Assembly: GCA_027081495.1 (NCBI GenBank)
Contig: JALWKJ010000087.1
Coordinates: forward strand, 1 to 5,235
From: Campylobacterales bacterium
GTDB taxonomy: Bacteria > Campylobacterota > Campylobacteria > Campylobacterales > QNZT01
Direction: 5' to 3'
DNA length: 5,235 nucleotides
The notes beneath the pieces are model-generated. The model was not told the origin of the DNA. It did no database searches and was given only the letters and a program-made list of their open reading frames with translations. This document shows, in pieces, positions 1 to 5,052 of this stretch. How positions within the stretch are numbered: position 1 is the first letter of the stretch; every line of letters begins with the position of its first letter. Made by a program: the position numbers and the translations under genes.

Positions 1-893
1 TCGCTTTTAAACATAGCGGTTATTCCGTATTTGCGGGCGTCGGTGAAAGAACCAGGGAAGGTAACGACCTATATGAAGAGATGAAAGAGTCGAATGTTCT
101 CGATAAAGTCGCCTTATGTTACGGTCAGATGAGCGAACCTCCGGGAGCTAGAAATAGAATCGCGCTTACCGGTATCACTATGGCTGAATACTTTAGGGAC
201 GAGATGGGACTCGATGTTTTGATGTTTATCGACAATATATTTAGATTTGCACAATCTGGTTCCGAAATGTCGGCGCTTTTAGGTCGTATTCCTTCAGCGG
301 TCGGTTATCAACCAACCCTCGCAAGGGAGATGGGAGCGCTTCAGGAGCGAATTACATCGACTAAAAAGGGTTCTATCACTTCCGTTCAAGCCGTATATGT
401 ACCTGCGGACGATTTGACGGATCCTGCGCCTGCGACTGTTTTTGCGCACCTTGACGCTACTACCGTTTTAAATAGAAGTATCGCTGAAAAAGGTATCTAT
501 CCGGCCGTCGATCCTCTTGATTCCACATCGAGAATGCTTGATCCCGTTATTATCGGCGACGATCATTACAATATCGCGCGGGGTGTTCAAGCGATTCTTC
601 AAAAGTATAAAGATCTTCAGGATATTATCGCGATTTTGGGTATGGACGAGCTTAGCGAAGAAGATAAACAGATTGTCGAGAGGGCTAGAAAAATCGAAAA
701 ATTTCTTTCACAGCCTTTCTTTGTCGCGGAAGTTTTCACCGGAAGCCCGGGAAAATATGTGACTCTTGAAGAGACTCTTGACGCTTTTAAAGGTATTCTT
801 GAAGGAAAATACGATCATATGCCCGAAAACGCGTTTTATATGGTCGGCAGCATTCAAGAAGCTATAGAAAAAGCTGAAAAGATGAAAGCTTAA
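1..893 (+). CDS. atpD: F0F1 ATP synthase subunit beta, 3' part (5' end outside window)
   Basis: Catalytic beta subunit of the F1 head, which makes ATP from ADP and phosphate at the cytoplasmic face of the inner membrane. The frame is open from the window edge (first full codon at 3), giving 296 visible residues of a family that is usually about 465 long, so the N-terminal barrel and the Walker A P-loop lie upstream. Visible hallmarks are GERTREGNDLY, whose first Glu (codon 45-47) is the catalytic base in the family; GQMSEPPGAR; the Walker B strand LMFIDNIFRF; SALLGRIPSAVGYQP; YPAVDPLDSTSR; and GMDELSEEDK, the DELSEED lever that contacts the rotor. The C-terminal helical domain is complete and ends in a TAA stop. 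No residue known to be essential is missing from the visible part. atpC follows after 48 nt with no terminator between them. The identification is firm. Confidence 0.98.
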   Translation, partial: AFKHSGYSVFAGVGERTREGNDLYEEMKESNVLDKVALCYGQMSEPPGARNRIALTGITMAEYFRDEMGLDVLMFIDNIFRFAQSGSEMSALLGRIPSAVGYQPTLAREMGALQERITSTKKGSITSVQAVYVPADDLTDPAPATVFAHLDATTVLNRSIAEKGIYPAVDPLDSTSRMLDPVIIGDDHYNIARGVQAILQKYKDLQDIIAILGMDELSEEDKQIVERARKIEKFLSQPFFVAEVFTGSPGKYVTLEETLDAFKGILEGKYDHMPENAFYMVGSIQEAIEKAEKMKA

Positions 894-930
894 GAGGCGG
901 CGTCGGAGTTTCGATCCGTTAATAAATGTC

Positions 931-935
931 AAGGA
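931..935 (+). promoter_or_regulatory. Ribosome binding site of atpC
   Basis: AAGGA lies 6 nt before the ATG at 942. It supports that start over the in-frame ATG at 951, which would be too far away. Confidence 0.75.
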
Positions 936-941
936 TAAACA

Positions 942-1331
942 ATGGCTACAATGAATATGGAAATAGTTACACCTCACGGTAAAATATTCGAGGGTGAAAT
1001 AAAAAGCGTAACGCTTCCCGGAGCCGAAGGCGAGTTTGGCGTATTGCCCTCTCACGCTTCGCTCGTTACTACTTTAAAAGGCGGCGTTATTGAAATAGAG
1101 ACCGCCGAGGGTAAAAAAGAGCTTGTCGCGGTCAACTGGGGTCATGTTAAAGTCGATGGTAAAAAGATTACCGTTTTGGCCGACGGCGCGGTCGCGATAG
1201 GCGGCAGCGAAAGCGAAATTACGAAAAATCTCGAAGAGGCTAAAAAACTCATAAAAAGCATGAGTGATTCCGACATAGCGATCGCTGCCGCAACGGCGAA
1301 ACTGGAGACGGCAGCAAAAAGTAGATTTTAA
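942..1331 (+). CDS. atpC: F0F1 ATP synthase subunit epsilon
   Basis: Epsilon subunit of the F1 central stalk. It couples rotation to catalysis, and in many bacteria its C-terminal helices inhibit ATP hydrolysis. At 129 residues it has the usual two-domain length. Residues 1-85 form the beta-sandwich, with the family signature PGAEGEFGVLPSH at 26-38 and the opening MEIVTPHGKIFEGE. Residues 90-129 form the predicted helical hairpin (NLEEAKKLIKSM, then an Ala-rich helix). The ATP-binding motif (I/L)DxxRA seen in some epsilon subunits is not present: the matching stretch reads DSDIAIAAATAKLE, with no Arg. Any ATP-sensing by this hairpin is therefore doubtful, although inhibition need not depend on it. 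The start at 942 has an AAGGA site. The stop is separated from the next gene, tolQ, by one base, which suggests co-transcription and translational coupling of the atp and tol genes. Confidence 0.97.
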   Translation: MATMNMEIVTPHGKIFEGEIKSVTLPGAEGEFGVLPSHASLVTTLKGGVIEIETAEGKKELVAVNWGHVKVDGKKITVLADGAVAIGGSESEITKNLEEAKKLIKSMSDSDIAIAAATAKLETAAKSRF

Positions 1332-1332
1332 G

Positions 1333-1905
1333 ATGGAGCTTCTTTTAACCTATGTTACCGGCGGAGGTATAATCTCCGTTTTGGTATTTTTATGGCTTTC
1401 GATATATTTTGTCGTGACATTTTGGATATGGATATCTCGGTATATGACGCTAGGCCGCTGGGAAAAGATTGAAAAAAGGTCTCTTGAGACTCTGCTTCGA
1501 GGATCAAGAAGTATCAAAAAAGAGTCTATCTTAAGTAAGTGCCTTATGAATTCAAATACCAAGACTTCTCTTGACATTTGCAAAAGCGTCGCGGAAAAAA
1601 AGTCAACGGCTTATCTCTCCATGCTCTCCGTTATTTCATCAACCGCCCCTTTTATAGGACTTTTCGGTACGATCGTTTCGATATTAAATACTTTTATGCA
1701 GTTGGGGGATGCGCAAAGCGCCTCTTTGACTGTAATCGCCCCGGCGATAAGCGAAGCTCTCGTTGCGACGGCAGCCGGCATTTTTGTCGCTATACCTGCA
1801 TATAGCGCGCATGTACTTTTAAAAAGACAAGCGTATGAACTTATGAGCATGGTTCAAAGAGAGATCGATCTTTTGACTTCGGATGAAAACTTTTTTTATG
1901 AGTAG
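1333..1905 (+). CDS. tolQ: TolQ/ExbB-family proton channel protein (MotA/TolQ/ExbB)
   Basis: Inner-membrane proton channel subunit that works with the ExbD/TolR protein encoded next to it to energise the TolA/TonB-like transducer. Three hydrophobic segments are visible at about residues 12-35, 96-121 and 139-164, the standard topology of the family. Family residues are in place: the TAPFIGLFGT block in segment 2 (Thr104, Gly109, Gly112) and ISEALVATAAGIFVAIP in segment 3 (Glu141, Thr146), which match the polar channel residues known from ExbB. At 190 residues it is shorter than E. coli TolQ or ExbB (about 230-245), with a compact cytoplasmic loop at about 36-95. The start follows the atpC stop by one base and has no clear Shine-Dalgarno site, so translation probably depends on ribosomes leaving atpC. 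Sequence alone does not separate TolQ from ExbB; the neighbours tolB and pal favour TolQ. A hairpin with T-rich flank lies within its first codons. Confidence 0.92.
   Translation: MELLLTYVTGGGIISVLVFLWLSIYFVVTFWIWISRYMTLGRWEKIEKRSLETLLRGSRSIKKESILSKCLMNSNTKTSLDICKSVAEKKSTAYLSMLSVISSTAPFIGLFGTIVSILNTFMQLGDAQSASLTVIAPAISEALVATAAGIFVAIPAYSAHVLLKRQAYELMSMVQREIDLLTSDENFFYE
1360..1391 (+). terminator. Terminator-like hairpin within the first codons of tolQ (possible attenuator)
   Basis: CGGAG at 1362-1366 pairs with CTCCG at 1374-1378. The stem extends inward by G1367-T1373 (wobble) and T1368-A1372 around an ATA loop, and outward by two possible G-U pairs. It is followed by TTTT (1379-1382), GG, and then TATTTTT (1385-1391). 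The T tract is interrupted and the hairpin lies inside a coding region, so partial termination or a translation effect is an inference. Confidence 0.3.
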
Positions 1906-1913
1906 CGAGTATC

Positions 1914-2306
1914 ATGCAGTTTAACTGGGATGAAAATCCGGATCTAAATATTACGCCGCTTGTTGACATCATGCTCGTACTGATGGCGATTTTAATGGTA
2001 ACCGCTCCGGTTATGGAGTATGAAGAAAATATAAATCTTCCGCAGGGTTCGACAAAAAAAGCTACGCACAAAGTCCCCGATTTATCGGTTCGTATAGATT
2101 CTAAAAAAAATATATATATAAAAAACGAAAAATTCAATTTCGATACATTTGCCGACGATTTTTTACTCCAGTCGAATAAATATCCAAAAGATACGGTTGT
2201 TTATATCAAGGCGGATAAAGATCTTAAATACAACGATGTAATGTTTATTTTAAAAGTGATAAAAGAATCGGGTTTTTCCAAGGTATCGCTAGTAACAAAT
2301 GGTTGA
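1914..2306 (+). CDS. tolR: TolR/ExbD-family biopolymer transport protein
   Basis: Partner of the TolQ/ExbB channel protein. One membrane helix carries the proton-responsive Asp, and a periplasmic domain follows. The order is a short cytoplasmic N-terminus (1-13), a membrane helix at about 14-33 with the family motif NITPLVDIMLVL (Asp18 corresponds to the essential Asp of ExbD/TolR), then INLPQ at 40-44 and a periplasmic alpha/beta domain to residue 130 with the typical VVYIKADKDLKYNDVMFIL block. Length is normal for the family. The start lies 8 nt after tolQ with only a weak GCGAG-like site, and the stop overlaps the transducer gene by 8 nt, so the three channel genes are likely made in a fixed ratio. 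ExbD and TolR cannot be told apart from sequence by eye; I use tolR because tolB and pal follow. Confidence 0.92.
   Translation: MQFNWDENPDLNITPLVDIMLVLMAILMVTAPVMEYEENINLPQGSTKKATHKVPDLSVRIDSKKNIYIKNEKFNFDTFADDFLLQSNKYPKDTVVYIKADKDLKYNDVMFILKVIKESGFSKVSLVTNG
2102..2125 (+). repeat. Pure A/T low-complexity run with (TA)5 inside tolR
   Basis: A 24-nt stretch with no G or C: A8 at 2103-2110, five TA units at 2111-2120, then A5. It encodes a Lys/Asn/Ile/Tyr strand at about residues 64-70 of the TolR-like protein and could be prone to slippage. Confidence 0.7.
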
Positions 2307-3192
2307 AAAATTTGAGTTTAAACTAGTTGCTCTACTGCTTTCGATCGCTTTTTATATCGCGCTTCTTTTTGGAATTTATTATGCGATAGTAAACGATAAA
2401 AAAGAGAAAAAAGATTACGGTTTTGATGTAAAAGATGCGATTGTCGTAAATATAGATTCTCTTATAAAAGAAAAACCAAAGCCCATCGAGCATATCAAGC
2501 CAAAGCCCAAACCGATAACCCCGCCTCCATCGCCTCCAAAAACGGTTGAGCAAAAAAAGCCCGTTTTGCCCCAAAAAGAGCCGATAAAGAAGATTTCCGA
2601 AGTTAAGCCGAAAATTTCCGATGTTGCGGTAAATAAGCCTTCGCGCGATAAAATAGCGAAAACTCCAAAAGATCTCTTCTCTACCGTAAGAAGTCAAAAA
2701 TATGACAAAATCATTAAAGAGCAGCAAAAGCAAAAAGAGGCGAAAGCCAGTAGATTGAAAAAAAGAGAAGCCCGGCTTGCCAGAAAAAGAGAGCTTAGAG
2801 AAAAACAAAGAAGAGAGAGACAAAAAGCCAGAGCGAAAAAAGCGAGGGAGGCGAGAAAGCTTTTGCAGGATTTGCAAATTTCCCAACCTGCCTCTTCAAG
2901 CAAAAAAAAAGGCGAGGAGCATGAATACTGGAGCTTTGTTTCCGATAAAATTATGGCAAAATGGCAAAGAACGGTTTCAACGCAAAACGGTCTGAAGGGT
3001 TCGGCTTTGATAAGAATAGACAAAAACGGAAGACTTACTTATAGAAATTTAAAATTATCAGGTAATAGTCTTTTTGATACGAAGCTTAAGGTGTTTCTTG
3101 ATAATTTAGAGTATGAGAGATTTCCGGCATATAAAAAAGCGCCGTATATTGAAGCGGTATTTGAATTTAAAGATAAAGAAAAAGGGATTTAG
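2299..3192 (+). CDS. tolA: TolA/TonB-like energy transducer with TonB C-terminal-type domain
   Basis: Protein that carries energy from the TolQ/TolR channel across the periplasm. Residues 1-8 are cytoplasmic and about 9-30 form one membrane anchor. Residues 58-105 are rich in Pro and Lys (KPKPKPITPPPSPP), as in TonB. Residues about 130-192 form a very basic Arg/Lys/Glu/Gln helix resembling TolA domain II but poorer in Ala. Residues 195-205 are a Ser/Lys hinge, and about 207-290 form a TonB/TolA-like C-terminal domain (EYWSFVSDKIMAKWQ, then GSALIRIDKNGRLTYRNL). In the membrane helix the conserved Ser-x3-His pair of TonB/TolA appears as Ser15-x3-Tyr19. The gene overlaps tolR by 8 nt (ATGGTTGA), has no well-placed Shine-Dalgarno site, and ends directly against the tolB start. 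Context (tolB, pal) makes TolA the more likely role, but the linker is TonB-like; databases may call it TonB. Confidence 0.85.
   Translation: MVEKFEFKLVALLLSIAFYIALLFGIYYAIVNDKKEKKDYGFDVKDAIVVNIDSLIKEKPKPIEHIKPKPKPITPPPSPPKTVEQKKPVLPQKEPIKKISEVKPKISDVAVNKPSRDKIAKTPKDLFSTVRSQKYDKIIKEQQKQKEAKASRLKKREARLARKRELREKQRRERQKARAKKAREARKLLQDLQISQPASSSKKKGEEHEYWSFVSDKIMAKWQRTVSTQNGLKGSALIRIDKNGRLTYRNLKLSGNSLFDTKLKVFLDNLEYERFPAYKKAPYIEAVFEFKDKEKGI
2476..2509 (+). repeat. Short direct repeat CCAAAGCCCA in the proline-rich linker of tolA
   Basis: CCAAAGCCCA occurs at 2476-2485 and again at 2500-2509, exactly 24 nt (8 codons) apart and in frame, encoding the two KPKP units. It points to local duplication in the periplasm-spanning linker. 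Confidence 0.6.
2593..2625 (+). repeat. Imperfect direct repeat with 21-nt period in tolA
   Basis: ATTTCCGAAGTT (2593-2604) and ATTTCCGATGTT (2614-2625) match at 11 of 12 bases, in frame, encoding KISEV and KISDV seven residues apart. This is a likely small tandem duplication in the linker. Confidence 0.5.
2902..2910 (+). repeat. A9 homopolymer at the domain boundary of tolA
   Basis: Nine A residues encode Lys202-204, just before the C-terminal domain. Gain of one A leads to a stop at 2922-2924, and loss of one leads to a stop at 2993-2995, so either slip removes the TolB/Pal-facing domain. Confidence 0.8.
3183..3186 (+). promoter_or_regulatory. Ribosome binding site of tolB
   Basis: AGGG (within AAAGGGA) lies 6 nt before the ATG at 3193, inside the last codons of the transducer gene. 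It gives tolB its own initiation signal although it directly abuts the upstream stop. Confidence 0.6.
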
Positions 3193-4461
3193 ATGAAAAA
3201 AATAGTTATGCTTATACTGTTTGCCATATCTGCTTACGGTTATGACGCGACTATTGAGATTATAAAAAAAATCGAAAAAGAGCCCAAAATCGCCGTTGCG
3301 GATTGTAGTTCAAGCGCGATAAACGACAGGATTAAAAAAAAGTTTTTGAAAATCCTTATAGGAGATCTTAAAGTCACGACGCATTTTAATGTCGTCAACG
3401 ATTATACTGCTTTAAGCTACGAGAACAACGAAAGGGTTGACGCCTTGGCGAAAGAGGGTATAGAGCTTCTGGTCAAGACAAAACTGGAACAGGAGCCTTC
3501 GGGAAAGATAGTCGCTAGTATAAAATTGATAAATGCGAGAAATTTGACGCAGCTTTATGAAAAGTTTTATACGATTTCAAAGCCCGATCGCTATCTATTT
3601 TTAGCCCACAGCGCTACGGTGGACATAAACGACTACATAGGCGCTCCATCAGTTTCCTGGATGAAAAGATATGTGATTTTCGCGGCATATACGAAGCCCG
3701 GTTTAAGCGATATAATCGTTTCCGATTATACTTTAAACTTTAGAAAAAAGATCGTAACCGGCGGTTTGAATCTTTTTCCCAAATGGGCAAACGAGGCGCA
3801 GGACGCCTTTTACTATACATCTTATAACACTAATATGCCTACGCTTTTTAAAGTCGATATATATACGGGTAAAAAGACTAAAATCGCATCCAGTCAGGGA
3901 ATGATAGTCTGTTCGGATGTAAGTAAAGACGCAACCAAACTGCTTGTAACGATGGCGCCTTACGATCAGCCGGATATTTATCTGCTTGATCTTAGAACCG
4001 GTTTAAAAAAAAGACTTACCGCCTATAAAGGAATCGATGTAAGCGGAAATTTTGTAGATAATGAGCAAAAAATCGTTTTTATCTCCGAGAGATTGGGTTA
4101 TCCGAATATTTTCGCAAAAAATATAAACGGCGGCAGCGTTGAACAGATGGTTTATCATGGAAAAAACAACAGCTCTTGTTCTACGAGTGGAAAGTATATT
4201 ATCTATTCGTCAAGAGAGGGTAGAAATTCGTTTGGAAAAAACACTTTCAATCTCTATCTTATCTCTACGCAGACCGATTTTATCAGAAAACTTACAAACG
4301 GAGGGAAAAATCTTTTTCCAAGATTCGGTAACGATGCCCAAACGGTACTTTTCATAAAATATATAAACTCAAAAAGCGCTCTTGGAGTTCTTAGGTTAAA
4401 TGCGAATAAAAGTTTTTTATTTCCGCTTAAAGCTGGTAAGATACAATCTATTGATTGGTAA
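3193..4461 (+). CDS. tolB: Tol-Pal system periplasmic protein TolB
   Basis: Periplasmic protein that binds Pal and TolA and takes part in outer-membrane constriction and stability. It has 422 residues, close to the family's usual 420-430. The N-terminus (KK, a hydrophobic stretch at 4-13, then AYG) is a Sec signal peptide, probably cut after Gly16 to leave YDATIEI. Residues about 17-140 match the TolB N-terminal alpha/beta domain (PKIAVADCSS at 31-40). Residues about 150-422 form a beta-propeller with repeating units around FPKWANEAQDAFYYTS, CSDVSKDATKLLVTM, FVDNEQKIVFIS, CSTSGKYIIYSS and FPRFGNDAQTVLFIK. The units keep the spacing of PxWSPDGxxIxF blades, but the SPDG core is worn in every one. 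The IQSIDW ending is as expected for TolB. The start directly follows the transducer stop (TAGATG) and has an AGGG site. Confidence 0.94.
   Translation: MKKIVMLILFAISAYGYDATIEIIKKIEKEPKIAVADCSSSAINDRIKKKFLKILIGDLKVTTHFNVVNDYTALSYENNERVDALAKEGIELLVKTKLEQEPSGKIVASIKLINARNLTQLYEKFYTISKPDRYLFLAHSATVDINDYIGAPSVSWMKRYVIFAAYTKPGLSDIIVSDYTLNFRKKIVTGGLNLFPKWANEAQDAFYYTSYNTNMPTLFKVDIYTGKKTKIASSQGMIVCSDVSKDATKLLVTMAPYDQPDIYLLDLRTGLKKRLTAYKGIDVSGNFVDNEQKIVFISERLGYPNIFAKNINGGSVEQMVYHGKNNSSCSTSGKYIIYSSREGRNSFGKNTFNLYLISTQTDFIRKLTNGGKNLFPRFGNDAQTVLFIKYINSKSALGVLRLNANKSFLFPLKAGKIQSIDW
4442..4447 (+). promoter_or_regulatory. Possible -10 element of an internal promoter for pal
   Basis: TACAAT at 4442-4447 is one base from TATAAT. 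It is preceded by a T-rich stretch (T6 at 4413-4418) of the kind seen in campylobacterial sigma-70 promoters, which often lack a clear -35. A start near 4454 would give a leader of about 39 nt that keeps the pal ribosome site. It lies in the last codons of tolB. Such hexamers are common in AT-rich DNA, so confidence is low. Confidence 0.2.
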
Positions 4462-4472
4462 TATTTAAATAT
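4461..4472 (+). repeat. 12-bp perfect palindrome in the tolB-pal gap
   Basis: ATATTTAAATAT is its own reverse complement and sits in the only A/T-rich gap of the tol block, starting at the last base of the tolB stop. It could be an operator or chance in AT-rich DNA; no second copy was seen. Confidence 0.35.
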
Positions 4473-4480
4473 ATTGATAA

Positions 4481-4485
4481 AAGGA
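4481..4485 (+). promoter_or_regulatory. Ribosome binding site of pal (decides the start)
   Basis: AAGGA lies 7 nt before the ATG at 4493 but only 1 nt before the in-frame ATG at 4487. It therefore selects 4493 as the start and removes the first two residues (Met-Ile) of the longer reading. It is the clearest such site in the tol cluster, in keeping with Pal being an abundant protein. Confidence 0.85.
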
Positions 4486-4492
4486 AATGATC

Positions 4493-5044
4493 ATGAAAAA
4501 TAGTTTGATTTTTGTAATCACATTTACTGTAATGCTTTTTTTAGGCTGTGCTCAAAAAGCGCCGGAACTCGCAAATGAAAACAGTATGCCTCAAACAGGC
4601 GGTTACAATCCCGAAATCACCAATGATTCTCAGATTTCAAGTATGGAAGGGGTAGATGAAAGCGCGGCATACGGCAGTATAGACGAGAAAATAGCCGCGA
4701 TTGAACAAAGCGTTCAACCTATCTACTTCGCAACCGATAGTTATAGAATTTCACCCTCGGAGTATCAGAAAATCGAAACGAACGCTCAAATATTCAACGG
4801 AGAGCTAGCGCATGATCTCTCTATAAAAATAGAGGGAAACTGCGATGAATGGGGAACCGACGAATACAATTACGCTTTGGGACTTAAAAGAGCCAAAAGC
4901 GCAAAAGACGCTCTTTCGGTCTCGGGAGTCGATGAAGCGAGAATGGCGCTTATAAGTTACGGCGAGAGTAAACCCATCTGCAGCGAACACAACGACGCGT
5001 GCTGGCAGCAAAATAGAAGAGTAGATTTTAAACTATTGCCGTAG
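4493..5044 (+). CDS. pal: Peptidoglycan-associated lipoprotein Pal (Omp18-like)
   Basis: Outer-membrane lipoprotein that anchors the outer membrane to peptidoglycan and is the final partner of TolB. With the start at 4493 it has 183 residues. A lipoprotein signal ends in LFLGC with the lipidated Cys at 19; Phe and Leu at -3 and -2 make the lipobox slightly unusual, and Ala at +2 fits outer-membrane sorting. Residues 20-70 are a polar linker, and about 75-183 form the OmpA-like domain: VQPIYFATDSY, then EGNCDEWGTDEYNYALGLKRA at 114-134, and the closing QNRRVDF at 173-179. The Asp of CDEWG and the Arg of QNRR are the family's contacts to diaminopimelate. The NCDEW form replaces the HADER of E. 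coli and is typical of campylobacterial Omp18. Besides Cys19 there are Cys117, Cys163 and Cys170; the last two could pair. A later reading from 4487 would only add two residues. Confidence 0.95.
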   Translation: MKNSLIFVITFTVMLFLGCAQKAPELANENSMPQTGGYNPEITNDSQISSMEGVDESAAYGSIDEKIAAIEQSVQPIYFATDSYRISPSEYQKIETNAQIFNGELAHDLSIKIEGNCDEWGTDEYNYALGLKRAKSAKDALSVSGVDEARMALISYGESKPICSEHNDACWQQNRRVDFKLLP

Positions 5045-5046
5045 GT
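5043..5046 (+). promoter_or_regulatory. Probable ribosome binding site of the cpoB-like gene
   Basis: AGGT lies 6 nt before the ATG at 5053 and overlaps the TAG stop of pal, which suggests that translation of the two genes is coupled. The match is short. Confidence 0.4.
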
Positions 5047-5052
5047 TGAAAA

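Noticed and set aside
904..918. Inverted repeat CGGA/TCCG between atpD and atpC
   Set aside because: The stem is only 4 bp with a 7-nt loop and has no T tract after it, so it cannot be supported as a terminator or regulatory hairpin.
708..1055. A minus-strand open frame of 115 residues across the atpD-atpC junction
   Set aside because: It runs opposite two well-conserved genes and its translation has no recognisable motif.
2332..2886. A 184-residue open frame on the minus strand opposite the transducer gene
   Set aside because: It mirrors the Lys/Glu/Pro-rich codons of tolA, has no ribosome site, and its Phe/Leu/Arg-rich translation resembles no family I know. The + strand frame has clear domains.
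2777..2995. A +1-frame open reading of 72 residues within tolA
   Set aside because: It is a by-product of the repetitive purine-rich coding sequence and has no ribosome site; it matters only as the tail after a one-base loss in the A9 tract.
4470..4475. TATATT as a -10 element just before pal
   Set aside because: Transcription would begin near 4482 and remove or cut the AAGGA ribosome site, so it is a poor promoter candidate for pal.
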